Shown: one piece after another, positions 1 to 11,600 of the stretch
How the letters are laid out: each line of letters opens with the position of its first letter
Position numbering within the stretch: position 1 is the stretch's first letter
From: Tupaia tana
Lineage: Eukaryota; Chordata; Mammalia; Scandentia; Tupaiidae
Reading direction: 5' to 3'
Assembly: GCA_026018925.1 (NCBI GenBank)
Contig: JAKSZU010000004.1
Coordinates: 10,326,017 to 10,390,016, forward strand
Length of the DNA stretch: 64,000 bases
Program-made: the position numbers and the translations under genes
Notes under the pieces: model-generated
What the model saw: the letters and a program-made list of their open reading frames with translations, nothing else
Database searches by the model: none
Told to the model about the DNA's origin: nothing

Positions 1-233
1 CTCCCACGTAGTCGACCGCGGTTCGCGTCCCAGACCCGGTGGCTTAAAGTCACGCCGGGCACGTGTGCATGTGTGCCCAAGATCCCGAGAGGAGAATGGA
101 GGAGAAGGGATTGCGGCGTGACCATCCCCCCTGGGCGGTGATTTCTTGCTTTTTGTCTCTATGTCTCTCTCTGTCTGTCTGGCAAGCGCACGCGCCCTAT
201 AGCGAAAACCTCTCCAAAAAAAAAAAAAAAAAC
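1..233 (+). mobile_element. Long tRNA-derived SINE, cut by window edge
   Basis: Most of a copy of the dominant SINE, here called family A. In order it has a tRNA-like head (A box near TAGCGTAATGG, B box GGTTCGNGTCCC), a core with GCCCAAGATCCCGAGAGGAG, a GGAGAAGGGATTGCGGCGTG block, a CT-rich stretch, and CCCTATAGCGAAAACCTCTCC with poly-A. Intact CpGs mark it as young. Confidence 0.9.
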
Positions 234-242
234 AAACCTAAA

Positions 243-2394
243 TAAATGAAGATATCTTTTATTTTCATCAATCGAAGGACTACCATCAAGATGTCAGTCC
301 TCCTCAGTTCCATGAAGTCCCAGTCAAAACTCCAGTGAGTATTTTGTGAATATGGACAACTCGACTCTAAAGTTTAAATGGAGAAGCCAAAGCCCCGGAG
401 TAGCCGACTCGATACTGCCAAGCATAGGTGGCGGTCTACAGCATATTTGTTTGGTTTTGTTTGTAATTAGCCAAGGGCTAGAGGGGAAGAGGACTTAATA
501 AGTAGAACTCAGATTTCTTACGGCCATGAAACTATTCTATATGACACTGTAACGGTGGGCGCACGTCACACATTTAAACCTGTAGAACGTGCACCACGAG
601 GGAGCCCGGACGTAAACCACGGACTCTGAGCGGTAATGGTGTCAATGTAGGTTCCTCCATGGTGACAATGTACCACTCTGGGTCAGGGACGCTGACGTTA
701 GGGGAGGCTCAAGTGGAGGGGAGGCAAGGGGGATGTGAGAAGGCTCTGTGCCTTCTGCTCAGTTTTGCCGTGAACCTACAAGTGCTCTAAAGAAACGGCC
801 TTTTTTTTTTTTTTTAATGCTTATGAACTTCACGAGAGAGGGGTTCTACAAGACAGTGATAACAGAAGAAAGCTAAAAACCGTGAAACAGAAGAGCTGAA
901 AGGTCTCTTTTAGGAAAACATCTTGGAGGTCATTTAGCCTGTAGGGACCAACCTTTTTCAGGAGGGTGGTTTGAGGCACGTGGCTGATGTACTTCATCGC
1001 AACGCTTAGACTCAGAGAGAGTGTGTCTAAGTTACACACCCTGCAATGCCTGGTCACAAACTACAATCCATGGGCCTGAAAAAGACACAACCTCCATCGC
1101 TACTTATGTTTGTTTCAGAATGTGCAAGAACTGAGGACCAGGGACACAAAGTTAAAACATTAAAGTCACAGGAAAAAATATACGTATAATAGGGAAGATT
1201 CCAATACCTTATTTTTTCTCAATTTTAGAAGCAACTCAACCTTTGGTCAGTTTACAGAGGCATAATTTGAGAACCTCCGGTCTAGTCCAACCCGCTCATT
1301 TCACAGATGAAGAATCATAGTAAGATCTTAATTTAAGTAACTTTCATCTCTGGGTCTCAAGTTCTTCATCTTCCAGCTTTGAAGTCCTAAGACTTCCATT
1401 TGTTTCTTCACTGCCACTTAGGACAAATAGCTGATTTCTTTAAAGGAAATAACATAGGATTTGGGTGGTACATTAAAATAAGGCATATTCTCTCATGCTT
1501 AGTTCCATAACTTTAAACATTATTCTCTTTGTATCTTCAGTTTGCAAAGGAACCCAAAAAAGCAAAGCCACTGACCTTAAACCTTTCTTCCCCTAATCTT
1601 GCTTCTGTGAGATCATAAAGCTTTCTAGTTTCTGTGTACAGAAAACCCCTGCCCTCTACGAGGAATATACTCCCAAACCTATCATTTCCCCCAACAAATG
1701 TGGTTAATGCCATAAGAACTACTGACTATGCAGTAAGTAGAGGGCAACAGGGTTATGTTAGACGAAGGTTCTGGATGGCCGGTTCAGCCACAGCCAGCTG
1801 AAGAGCCTGTCCCACATACACTATAATAGCTTCAAGGCAGATTCCAAACTGATGTCACAGCAAAACTGTAAATCACAACATGGGCCTTTGGGGTGACGTG
1901 CAAGTCGCTGACACTGTGAGTGTTAAATCTGTGATATTTTCACTTCCTCGACCTCAGCCCGAGCTTATTAGACAAGTCACTTTCCCCTCTGCCTGTTTAC
2001 CCATTAGAAAGACGGCAGTGGTGATGGCACCAGCCTCAGCGGGTCTCACCTCAAGGCTGAGAACAGCACCCGAAACGCAGTGAGCGCTCACGTGTCGGTC
2101 ACCACCTCACCCGAGCCTCGTCTCACAGGTGCTTTAATCCCTGCAGTGTGCCGATGAGGCTCCCCTCACAGAATGGGGACAATGACCTGAGGACCCAAGA
2201 ATCTGGGCTCAGGCCCTGTTTGCTCCATGAGTGAAGTTTGGGAGCCACCTGACTTTAGGGGCCATAGTTTAAGCTATGAAATAGGGACAGTAACACTCTT
2301 TCTGTCTCCCCACATTTCTGTGGGAAGTATCCAAAGATGACATATAGGTAAAAAGCTCTTGTTCAGTACAAAAACGGTAATAATGAACCATACG
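243..2394. other. Unique or very old DNA, no gene recognised
   Basis: AT-leaning sequence with MIR-like words at 1255-1370 (reverse) and 1950-2110 (forward). Short open frames here show no domain, no codon structure and no splice context. Confidence 0.4.
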
Positions 2395-2525
2395 GTGAGT
2401 AGGGAACTGGGACGCAGTGTGGAGTAGTGGTTATGTGGGCATTCACAGTGAGACTGCCAGAGTTCAAACCCTGGCGCCACCATTTGGCAGCTGTGTAAAT
2501 TTCCTATCACCTTTGTGGTCTTGGC
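2395..2525 (+). mobile_element. MIR
   Basis: GTGGAGTAGTGGTTATGTGG, then GAGTTCAAACCCTGGCGCC and CAGCTGTGTAAATTTCC, the tRNA-like and core parts of MIR. It ends about 70 bases from the ZSCAN20 donor. Confidence 0.75.
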
Positions 2526-2593
2526 GATTACTAACGGAGTCAGCCCACCGCCTTCCCCGACCCGCTCCTGGGAAGACAGCCTATTTGCCTCAC

Positions 2594-3122
2594 CCGCGGT
2601 CCTGCAGCCCGGGCCTCTCGGTGCCAGTCTTCCACCAGGGCCACTGCCTCTTCACCACTCTCGGGGTGGCGTGCCTGCACCCAGGTCTGGACCTCCCTGG
2701 GTAAGATAGTCAGGAACTGCTCCAGCACCAGCAGCTCCAGGATCTGCTCTTTGAGGTGGATCTCCGGCCTCAGCCAGCGACAGCAAAGAGCCCAGAGCTG
2801 GCTGAAAGCTTCATGGGGCCCAGCCGCGTCCCTGTACTGGAACTGCCTGAAGCGCTGGCGGGAGGCCTCAGGGCCAGGAACAGGGTCACGGGCCCTTTCT
2901 CGGGGTTTGGATTCTGAGCCCCATGAGTCCTCCTCCAGTTTCACAATCAGGAGTTCTTCAGGCTCTGGTTTGGGAGAGGCCTGGGCCTGGGATTCCAGGG
3001 CCAAAGCCATAGTCTGAACTGGGTGCCTCACTTCAGGTAGGCTGTCTTCATCCAACGTCTTTCTGCATCCACGGTGTGTCCTTCAAAGGGCTCTTAAAAG
3101 AGGCACGCTGTTCCCCAAAGCT
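2594..3122 (-). CDS. ZSCAN20: ZSCAN20, SCAN-domain coding exon (partial gene)
   Basis: First coding exon of a SCAN zinc-finger transcription factor. The ATG is at 3010 (reading down) with A at -3 and G at +4. It opens 139 codons that end in phase 0 at a donor, exon-CGG/GTGAGG, at 2594/2593. Upstream, a pyrimidine-rich tract ending in CAG places the acceptor just before 3122. The product starts MALALESQ. It has an acidic segment with a sumoylation-type VKLE site at residues 23-26, then a SCAN domain from about residue 51 to 135, including [29 protein letters not shown] and [13 protein letters not shown] domains form homo- and heterodimers between zinc-finger factors. The near identity to ZSCAN20 (remembered, not searched) and the TLR12/PHC2 neighbours support the name. 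No Myb/SANT-like or C2H2 exon was found between 1 and 2594, so the rest of the gene must lie beyond the left edge. The open frame runs 15 codons above the ATG but contains no other ATG. Confidence 0.9.
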
Positions 3123-3369
3123 CTGAAGGCAGGAAAGACAAAAGACAAAGTGAGCAAAAAGAGGACCCGTTCCTCGCCTCCGCTCATCCCTGCTGCCTCT
3201 GCATGGGCTCGGGCACTAAGAGAGGTCCTTTCCCATGGGCAGGAGGCAAGGCCACATCCAGCCGGCAGCCAGCACAGTACTCAGCCCAGGACGCACCTGG
3301 ACGCTCGGCCTGGCCTTGCAGGCCTCCACGGTCTGGCTCTGGTGTAGCCTTCCTCCCTCTGCAGGTACC

Positions 3370-4345
3370 CAAAGCCTAGCCGTCCTTCAAGCTGCATTCC
3401 AGCTGCCCCCCACCCACCCCAGCTCACACACACACAAGGCTTTTCTTCCTTACCCTTTACGCGTTGCCTTCCTCTATGATGATCTCCTTGTGAAATGGCT
3501 CACTCTACACTCCACCTTTTGGTCACCCCACCCACTTGGCACTTTTCACCACCACTACACTGATGACTCCTCAAATTCTGGCCAGGACCTGTCTCCAGAC
3601 CTCCAGACCCGAAAATCCAAACACCCACATGTCACTTCTACTTGAGCCCCTTAGGCACCTTGAGCTTAATAGGTCAAAACCCATCGTATTCTGGAGCTCC
3701 CCAATCAATGCAGGAGCTACCTCCATCAAGTTGCCCACAGACACCCGGTCTTAATCATCCTTCAGGGCCCCCACCTCCAGCTCATCGCCAAGCCATGTCC
3801 CCCTGGCAGCCACCTCTCCGAAGATGCCACCTCAGTCCAGAGAATCCTTGTGCCTCGCACCTGATCAGCCTCCTAACACGTGCCTACCTCCCCTCCCCCT
3901 ACCCCAGCCCGTTATAGTCTTTGCACAACAGACCCGAAAAAAGCCGGAGCACCTCACTCCCCTGCTAAATGCTCTGCAATAATCTCCCATTCCCTTGGAG
4001 AAAGTGCAAACCTTTTCCAAGCCTCCAATTTTATCTGTGTACCCTGATCCCAGCAGTCAGGGGTTCCAGCTCCACAGCTTCCAGAGCGGACATGGAGGTA
4101 TCTCTGATCTCCGTGGGGAACAGTCGCCTTTCCTCACCTAGCCAGGTCTCGGCTCACACAGCCCTTTCCACGAGGGCTTCCCTATACCCTGAAACAAAAC
4201 TCAGTCCTCAGCCACAGGTGTCCACAGCACCTTCCATGCCCTCAACCGTAGGCCTGATCATCCTGTATTCTAATTATCTTCCCCACTAGGTCATAAGCTT
4301 CCCAGGGAGCCTGGCAGGGACTCACACACAGGAAGTGCTCAAGAA
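3370..4345 (+). mobile_element. L2 LINE 3' part
   Basis: Diverged L2 ending: AATAATCTCCCATTCCC, a GAGGGCTTCCCTATACCC block, then CCCCACTAGGTCATAAGCTT and CCTGGCAGGGACT. No open frame of LINE length remains. Confidence 0.65.
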
Positions 4346-4358
4346 AGAATAAAATTAT

Positions 4359-4614
4359 GGAACCAGCAGTTAGCGTAATGGCTATGTCACTGGACTCCCA
4401 TGTAGCCGACTGTGGTTCGAGTCCCAGACCCAGTGGCTTAAAACTCACGCCGGGTGCGTGTGCGTACATGCCCAAGATCCTGAGAGGAGAATGGAGGAGA
4501 AGGGATTGCGGCGTGACCAACCCCCTGGGGGGTGATTTCTCACTTTCTGTCTCTATGTCTCTCTCTCTCTTTCTGGCAAGCGCACGTGCCCTATGGCAAA
4601 AAACCTCTCCGGAA
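4359..4614 (+). mobile_element. Long tRNA-derived SINE (family A)
   Basis: Complete head, core and CT-rich part ending in AAAACCTCTCCGG. The poly-A tail is short and eroded. It lies at the end of an L2 block. Confidence 0.88.
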
Positions 4615-5094
4615 CATAAAAAGCAAAGTCATAAATGGTCAACTGATGATGATGGAATGTCAAGAAGCAAGGATTAACAACTGATTCCTTTCTGTGCATA
4701 CTAGATCAGAGAATAAACGGCCTCTCTGCTCATGCCAAGGTGTTCCTTTCGCCCCTTTAGTTCCGTCTCTTGGTGACACCACTTTCTGCATTGTGTGATG
4801 TACATTTGTACGTATGCAGATCCCCAGAAGGCCTGCAGCCTCCCTGATGACACGGATGCTGGGTTGGCTGAGAAAAGGGGCTCTTTGTGTCTATCCCAAC
4901 AAGTCTAGATGACATAAAAAATACTCAAAGAAGGCTATTAGCTGCCTCCGAGTGGGAGTGACACAGCTGAGATGACAATGAAGAAAGGGTGGTGTTTTGC
5001 ACTTTAGACCATCTGACCAAGAGAATCTGGGAACAGACAGGGTAGTGAAAAATGAAGACTTGTCCTAAAGACCTACGCATACTGAGGAAGGGGC

Positions 5095-5350
5095 TGGGAG
5101 CATAACTCATGGCTTCCTGGCAACTTTCTGCTCGCCCTTCAGCCATCAGCTCAAATGCCACTCCGACAGAATTCCCTGACGTGGGTCCCTGCCCTCCAAA
5201 ACTGCCGCCGGCATCCTGTACCCACAAAGCAGTGGCGACAACCTTCGAGTGTTACCAGCATTGCTGCAGCCACCCTTCTACGTGGGAGCCCCATCAGACA
5301 GTCTCACAAGAGCCAGCGCTGAGCGGTACTCATTTCTGTCCCCACAATGC
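5095..5350 (+). mobile_element. Probable L2 3' fragment
   Basis: CAGCTCAAATGCCACTCC followed by AGAATTCCCTGACG resembles the L2 3' region. Confidence 0.45.
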
Positions 5351-5417
5351 CCCATCCAGTATCTGATGAACAGCAGACCCACTACAGAGTTTCACGGCCT
5401 TTCATTAAAATGGTAAG

Positions 5418-5672
5418 TCCGGAACCAGCAGACGGAGTAATGGTTATGTTACTGGACTCTCATGTAGTCAACTGTGGTTCGAGTCCCAGGCCTGGCAGCC
5501 TAAAACTCACACCACGTGCTTATGCGTGCGTGCCCAAAATCCCAAGAGGAGAGTGTAAGAGATGAGATTGTGGCATGGCCTTCCCCTCATGGGGGCGGAG
5601 GGGACTTCTTGCTTTCTCTCTGTCTCTCCAGCACACATACTCTATAGCAAAAATCTCTCTCTTAAAAGAAAA
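5418..5672 (+). mobile_element. Long tRNA-derived SINE (family A)
   Basis: Head GGAACCAGCAGACGGAGTAA, B box GGTTCGAGTCCC, A-rich tail at 5660-5675. More diverged than the youngest copies. Confidence 0.85.
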
Positions 5673-5706
5673 AAAAAGTAAATCTTACATCACCAAAAGC
5701 CTAATG

Positions 5707-5957
5707 GTGTGGGCTGGCTCTGCAGCCTGGTGGTTAAGGCAGCCGGATCCCACGTGGCAAATCTCATGGCTTCAGTTCCAGACACCATGCCAAGTACGTG
5801 TGTGTGCATGTCCAAAATCCCGACAGGTGAGAGAAATAGAGAAGGAACTGTGATGTGATCATTACCTGGAGGGTGCCTTCCCCTGTCTCTCTATCTCCAT
5901 CTCTGGTGAAAGCATACACCCTCTAGCAAAAAAAAAAAAAAAAGAAAGAAAAGAAAA
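5707..5957 (+). mobile_element. Long tRNA-derived SINE, older subtype
   Basis: Head with GGTGGTTAAGGCAGCCGGAT and poly-A tail at 5929-5960. Flanking repeat AAAAGYCTAATGG at about 5694 and 5955. Confidence 0.85.
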
Positions 5958-6249
5958 AGTCTAATGGGATATAAAAGGGCCATAATTTACATTAAGCCAG
6001 GAACCTCATGTTTCATGAAATTTCTTTTTGAACCACAGCCTCACTGATGCAGTAGTCCAAACACATTTCTGTCACTCTCACACGAGGAAAACGTCACAAG
6101 TCATTTACACGGTACCCTCTGCGTACCCTGCACCTTACTGGGAGCTAGAGTCAACAGCTAGGACACAGTGTCCCTACCTTCATGAAAACTAAAATCTAGG
6201 GAGAGAAGGTCAATAAATAAGCTAATACACTTGTGCCTCTGTGCAGAGG

Positions 6250-6490
6250 GGATAGGATGGGGGCCATAGTGGCACAACTCCATAATGGAGATGCTCCCCA
6301 TGGAAGCCCCCACGGGAAGGTCGCCAGTTCGTGTCTGCAAACCTCACTGAACACACGAGGCACACACGTGCCCATGATCCAAAGCTAGGGATGGCTCACT
6401 CCCACCATGGCTATCCTATTGAGGGTGCTGTGGCTCTGTCTCTCTCCCTATCACTCACAGAATAAATAAATAAACTTAAAAAAAAAAAGA
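6250..6490 (+). mobile_element. Chimeric tRNA/7SL-type SINE (family B)
   Basis: Different from family A. The head has GGTCGCCAGTTCGTGTC as B box. The second half aligns loosely with the 7SL-like copies at 26.8 and 59.6 kb. The tail is AATAAATAAATAAACTT plus poly-A. Confidence 0.6.
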
Positions 6491-6517
6491 CACTATAACA
6501 AAATAGTCGATTAGCAA

Positions 6518-6667
6518 TCCCACAGGCTGAAAGCCCAGAGTCTCAGGTATTTTCTTCTAGGAAGATCTGAAAATCCCAATAGTGAGTTTAAAGTAGAAAT
6601 CAAAATGCCCCAGGGACCACACTGTAAGCCTCACCACCCCTTTCTGAGACAATACGGTTAGTAGCAG
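6518..6667 (+). repeat. Local duplicate, copy 1 (150 bp)
   Basis: Shares a segment with 7582-7731, about 1.06 kb away, in the same direction: AAGCCCAGAGTCTCAGGTAT to GGTTAGTAGCAG, with roughly 10% differences by eye, concentrated at the right end. Confidence 0.85.
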
Positions 6668-7581
6668 GTTCTGGGGAGAAAGAAGTCAGCGGTCAGCCAA
6701 CAGCGGGGGTGACCTCACAGAGGAGACCGAGAGAAAACGAACAAGGGCAGCCCTCAGTCCTGGGATGGCCAGGAATATCCCGCCTTTGCTAGGATCAGCA
6801 GCTCTGAGAACACCCACCTCATGAGTGCCCACAGGTGCAGGGCATGGTGCTAAGCACTCTCCATTCATAACCTCACTGCACCTTCCGAGCAAGTGGACTC
6901 TCATTAGATAGCTGCCCTGTAACTCCTACTACATGCAAAGACCAGAAACAGGAGCATAACTGAAATAGCACAGCCAGTTCCATTCAGGCTGGCTGCCCCA
7001 GTGGGAGCACGTGGTAAGGAGACCCAGGACTTCGCTCTCCTCCAGGCTGGTCTTCATTCCCACAAGCCTCTCCACTGAGAGCGAGGGCAGTGTCTTTCAC
7101 ACAGCACAGTCCCTAATGCGAGCCGACTCTTTCATCTCCTGTTCAAACAAGAAAACCCAGCTGTGCTGGTTAGCTTATTGAAAGACAGTGTGTCGGTTTC
7201 TGAAATGGCTTCTTGCCAAACGATTTTCGGGCAGACTGTGATTTTTGGTGAAGTACGACTTTCACCTTCTCCGCTGACTTCGGAATATAGTTACTGACAA
7301 GGCCTCACTTCACTCTGTCCTCAGTCACATACAGGGAAACAGCTCCTCCAAAGAAGAGTCGCTTACGGGCATTCAACTGGCAACTAACAGTGCCAGGACT
7401 GCCCTGACCGATCATTTTTACCCATCATTTTGCTGACCGTCACCTAGCCTCTGCCATGTCTTCTAGCCACCCAAATTCCAGGGACGATGCTATGGGAGGG
7501 TGGAGAGAACACGAAGGCAGGAGTGAGCACTGCTGCGGTTCTGGCTTTAGCCCTGCCATTGCCAGCTGTGTGACCTGGTCA

Positions 7582-7731
7582 TCCTACGGGCCGGAAGCCC
7601 AGAGTCTCAGGTATTTTCTTATAGAAAGACCTGAAAATCCCAATAGTGAGTTTAAAGTAGAAATCAAAATGCCCCAGGGACCACACTGTAACCTCTGCCA
7701 CTCCTTTCTTGGACAATGTGGTTAGTAGCAG
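7582..7731 (+). repeat. Local duplicate, copy 2 (150 bp)
   Basis: Second copy of the 6518-6667 segment. It abuts a MIR fragment (CCAGCTGTGTGACCTGG) that is absent at copy 1. Confidence 0.85.
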
Positions 7732-7739
7732 TTGTCTAC

Positions 7740-8815
7740 CGGGGCAGGTCCTGTAGCCATGCATCTTCCTGTCTAGGCTGAGCTTAGAGCCCAACCCTAT
7801 TCCGCAGTTGCCCCAGGGTTCCCTACAGTATGACCGGGTAGAGCAAGGGGACAGGAAAATGAGGATCAGCGGCTACAAGTTCAAGTGGCTCTCAGGGCCT
7901 GGCAATGCTCGCAAGTGACATGGACTGGGAAGGACTGTGGCTATGGAGCGTCGGGGGGAACAGCAGCCCAGAGTGATCCCGGGACTTCCAATTTTTCCCA
8001 ATAAAGCTAGAAATCTGTAGTTTAAATGTTGGCAAACTCAAAATTGTTTCAAACCATTTAAATTAAATAGAGGATGATAATGGACTTCATTCAGCATGGG
8101 CTCTCACTCTTCCGCCTTTCAGTTCACTGATCTCCAGGGTCTCTTCAATATCCAGGAAGAGATCCCCCCAAGCAATGAGGGATGCGCACTGACTGCCCTT
8201 TGGAAGACAGGCAAGCTGGGAGGTACCCGGTGCCCTGGCTCCGAGGGCAGTGACTATAGATGTGGACCTGAGGAGCCCCCTGGCAAACAGCAGGATGACA
8301 AGAGAAGATCCTCCCCATAAGTCCCACAGGAAACACCAAGACTGGTCTGTGACCTCTGAGAGAAAGAAACTAGGAGTGCCCAGAGGCCATGAGGCCTACT
8401 TGGCTGATGACCCAAGTGACAGCTTCAAGCAGGCTGACATCACTCGTAAGGGCTTAAACCAGGGAGAGGAAACGGGCTTCACTGAAAACACAAACTTCAA
8501 TCAACTGGAAGTGGCTGCCTGGAGTAGCGTGCTGAGGACTCCGAGTCCCGTGTAATATGTGCTGTGGCCAATTAGCCATGACTGTCAGGAACACAGGGGG
8601 GGGCGGCAGCACACACTCCATGTATTTGCCACCCCTGGCTTAATCTCCCATCAGCATGGACTCAGCCTCAGTGTCCAGCAGTCAGCCCCGACAGGCAGGA
8701 GACGAAAGCTCACAGCCCTGGAAACCCTCCGAAGTAGCATCTTCAAGCGTGGCATGGCAAAGCTTACCCTAGATGGTCTTCATTCACACACTCACACACT
8801 CATCAAACAGTTACT
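7740..8815. other. Unassigned stretch
   Basis: Contains a 101-codon plus-strand frame (8250-8555) of no recognised family. Lying inside the putative ZSCAN20 intron, it is probably chance or an old repeat. Confidence 0.3.
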
Positions 8816-8819
8816 AATT

Positions 8820-9750
8820 TACTTGATTTACACCAAGGGTTTCTGCTTTGGCCTGGGTAATGCAGAGATAGAGATGTTTAGGACACTGTCACTATTTCTG
8901 TCCTGGAGATGTCACAGTCTAGTGGAAGAGACAGAAAGTAACAGGTAATTATGATCGGGTGTGGTACATACAGAAAGAGAAGTTATGGGAGCAAGGGTTG
9001 GGAGTGACTTAATCTGTTGAACAAAGTAATAGTTAAGTAACAAAGTAACAGTTAAGTTGGTTCTTGAAGAAAGAGTGGTTTGAGACCTGGGTTGGAGGCG
9101 TGAGTGTTCTAAGCAGAGAGAACACTACATACGATGGTTGAAAACCAAATGGCGTTTCATGCCCAAAGTCAACATGCGTTCACAGATATGTAAATTTCAG
9201 CTGAACTCGCTATTCAAAGTATTTGTTGATTTATGTGAATCAATAAAATTGGGGGAAAATAAAAAAGGAATGGAAAGCAACTGCAGATACCATAGACAGT
9301 GTGGGAGGAGGATGGGAAATGGCAGAGGATGAGAAATAGGGGGAAATATATATATATTATACACACACACACACACACAAGAAACAAGAAATGGAAAATT
9401 ATTTGTTGACAATAACACGTATGATTAAGCCACTTTACAGTGTATTCTGGATGGGAAGTCTCATTTTGTATGCTGTGATGATATTCAGTGAAAGAATGTA
9501 AAATAAATTAATAAAACAAAATTTTTAAAAGAAAACCAAATGGCCTACCCAGGAAATGGAGAAAACCCTGTCAGCCCTGGAGTGCGGGGTGCCAAAGATA
9601 AGGAGGCATAAGGAGTTGATGAAGGGTCTAAAATGTCAGGCTAAGGTGTCTAGCTTTAATTCTACAGGCAACAGGAGCCGATGACGCTTTTAAGTTAAAG
9701 AAGACGTAATGAGATGTGTGGGTTAAAAGCTCACACTAGCTGCGTGTGTT
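8820..9750 (-). mobile_element. L2 fragment split by an L1 tail
   Basis: GTCACAGTCTAGTGGAAGAG and GGTTCTTGAAGAAAGAG to the left; after the L1 insertion, AAGGAGTTGATGAAGGGTC and CAACAGGAGCCGATGACG. These match the reverse of L2. Confidence 0.55.
9153..9531 (+). mobile_element. 5'-truncated L1, 3' end only
   Basis: Insertion bounded by the target repeat GAAAACCAAATGGC (9139-9152 and 9532-9545), ending in an A-rich tail. It has a G-rich stretch, a TA/CA array (9349-9379) and a terminal ATTTTGTATGCTGTGATGAT. It splits an L2. Confidence 0.72.
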
Positions 9751-10294
9751 TGTCCACGCTGGGGAGTGACAAGGTGGAGGCTTAAGGGAAAACCTACTCA
9801 AGGCATATAAAACACAAGGATCTGAAGACCTTGGATGTGGAAAAAGGAAGAGAAATCGGGGTGAAGTACCCAGGTGGTAGCTGGGCAGGTAGCGGGACGA
9901 TGGTGCCATCCTCTCCCACCAGGCATAAGGAAAGAAGTGCAGGCAGGACCGGGGACACAGCTGCCAGGCCCGCCCCTGGGTTCCGGCGGTGACACCCATT
10001 CCAGGGGCATCACATCAGACGCTCGCTCTACCGTAAGCAGGGGCCAAACACCATATCTGAGGTCGGGCTTCAAGATCAGGCCCTGCTCTCTTCACTTCTT
10101 GCCCTCTGGGGTCTCCAGATCCTTCTGTGACTCTCGCAGGTCCAGAAACTCTCTCGGCTGCTCCCCTACAGACCTGCCTCCGAGCCTCCGTCCTGACTCC
10201 AGCCCCAGTGTGACCCTTCCCATCTCCGGACGCCTCACCCCTGGCCGTCCCTCTCCCTCCGTCCCCACGTCCAGCCGCCTTCCTCCCCTCTCAC

Positions 10295-10480
10295 CTCCCC
10301 CGGCACCCTGTGACACTTCCTCCTAAGTCTTCAGCCCAGAGCCTGCGTCGCAGCTGCCCCCGCCCCGCCACCCGGACTCACCCACCGAGACACCCACTTC
10401 ACAACAGGGCGGAAGTGCTCCAGAGCTCGCGCAGGGAATGCTGGGACGCGGAGTCCGAACGGTGCCACCCCGGGAGTGGA
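10295..10480 (-). other. ZSCAN20: Candidate untranslated first exon of ZSCAN20
   Basis: The left edge is a donor-like GAG/GTGAGA on the minus strand. The right edge is only bounded by the promoter motifs and is approximate. No ATG-led reading frame here joins the SCAN exon, consistent with a 5' untranslated exon. This rests on position and one splice motif, with no transcript evidence. Confidence 0.35.
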
Positions 10481-10740
10481 GTGTCTGAGACTACGACTCC
10501 CAGAAGACACCGCGCGAGCGGCGGCGGACGTTCCCCTCCGTTGGCTGCCCTTCAGAAGTCGTCAGCCAATAGGTGGGTCATCTTCTCACGGCCTCTGGCA
10601 CTGGGACAAATCAGAACGTTTTTAGCGTGTGGGGGCGGGGCCTGTGCGATCTGGACGCTTTCCGTGGGCTACGGGAAAACGGCACCGCCCAGTGGGCGGG
10701 CACTCGAGCAGGAGGGGCGGGGCCTGCACAACCCCAGGAG
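10380..10740 (-). promoter_or_regulatory. ZSCAN20: CpG-island promoter of ZSCAN20
   Basis: GC- and CpG-rich island without a TATA box. Visible motifs: a ZNF143/SBS-like site ACTACGACTCCCAGAAG at 10490-10506; a second, inverted SBS-like site at 10434-10454; an ETS/GABP-type CGGAAGTG at 10410-10417; a CCAAT box at 10566-10570; and GC boxes at 10631-10641 and 10712-10724. ZNF143, ETS and NF-Y sites are typical of housekeeping, often bidirectional, promoters. It is assigned to ZSCAN20 because that gene is the nearest one reading away from it; a divergent plus-strand transcript is possible. Confidence 0.7.
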
Positions 10741-10834
10741 AGCCGAGCAGAAAGGATTAAAGATAAGAGGAGAGGGTGCTCAGAGGTGACCAGGCTGGTG
10801 AGCAGGAGAGAGCGGGACAGCTGGAGGTGCAGTT

Positions 10835-11035
10835 TCTAGCTCATGGCTCAGCCGCGTGACTTTGGGTGAATTCTGAATGTCAATTTTCTCACCTGTGAAA
10901 TGAAGATAATAATAGCATCGGTGTCACAGGGTTTTCGTGAGGCTTCAAGGAGATAATACATTTCCCTAGAACGATGAGCTCAGAGCCTAGGCGCGAAGGC
11001 ACATCGAATGTTCGCCATTATTGTGTAATCAGTTA
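10835..11035 (+). mobile_element. MIR
   Basis: GCGTGACTTTGGGTGAATTC, TTTTCTCACCTGTGAAATGA, and AGGAGATAATACATTTCC, just beyond the ZSCAN20 CpG island. Confidence 0.75.
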
Positions 11036-11394
11036 GTGCGGTACTTGGCCCTCCGTGGGCATTGGAAGAATGTTAATGATTATTAGACTCCTCTTAATAT
11101 AAATGCATTTGCTTTCTTCCATCTGATATGGGGTTGAGTATGTGGCTTTTGTAGTCCGACATGGAACCAAAGCCAACCCAGACACAGTGCTTCCTAGCAG
11201 CGTGGCTTTGAACAAATGAGTGCATCTTTTTTGTCTTTGCTCTCTGCCATCGGTCAGAAGCATGTAATACTTAGCAGGTAATAGGTCCTCGCAGGACGTT
11301 GTGAGGATTTAATGAGATGATGTAGATAAAGCATGATTTCTGACATCTAGCTCCTTGTGTCTGAAACTACTGTCAGATACAGGATACAGGCCTT

Positions 11395-11600
11395 GTCACT
11401 CAGTAGTTGGGAACACTGCAAATTACATAACATCTTCATGCCTCAGTTTCCTCTTCTGTAAAATGAGAATGATGATAATGGCATCTTCCTTATATGGTGG
11501 TTGAGAGGAACAAATAGGGGAAAACATGTAAAGAACTTAGTACTTGCCTGGCTACACAGACAGGGCTTAGTAATCATTAGCAGTTATTGTTTAATTAATA
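11395..11600 (+). mobile_element. MIR
   Basis: CATGCCTCAGTTTCCTCTTC, TGTAAAATGAGAATGATGAT, then AAGAACTTAGTACTTGCCTG. Confidence 0.75.

Larger units (their letters stand above)
3123..10294 (-). other. ZSCAN20: Putative ZSCAN20 intron 1
   Basis: Inferred first intron between the CpG-island promoter and the SCAN exon. The acceptor side (at 3123) is clear. The donor side is only a candidate (GAG/GTGAGA at 10295/10294). It contains an L2 block, SINEs of both families, an L1 tail, a 150-bp local duplication and MIR pieces, all listed separately. No additional coding exon was recognised. Confidence 0.5.

Noticed and set aside
3053-3055. Upstream start for ZSCAN20 at 3055
   Set aside because: The codon is TTG; the first ATG, in strong context, is at 3010 and matches the known N-terminus.
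8250-8555. 101-codon plus-strand frame
   Set aside because: Intronic, no family recognised, no initiation or splice support.
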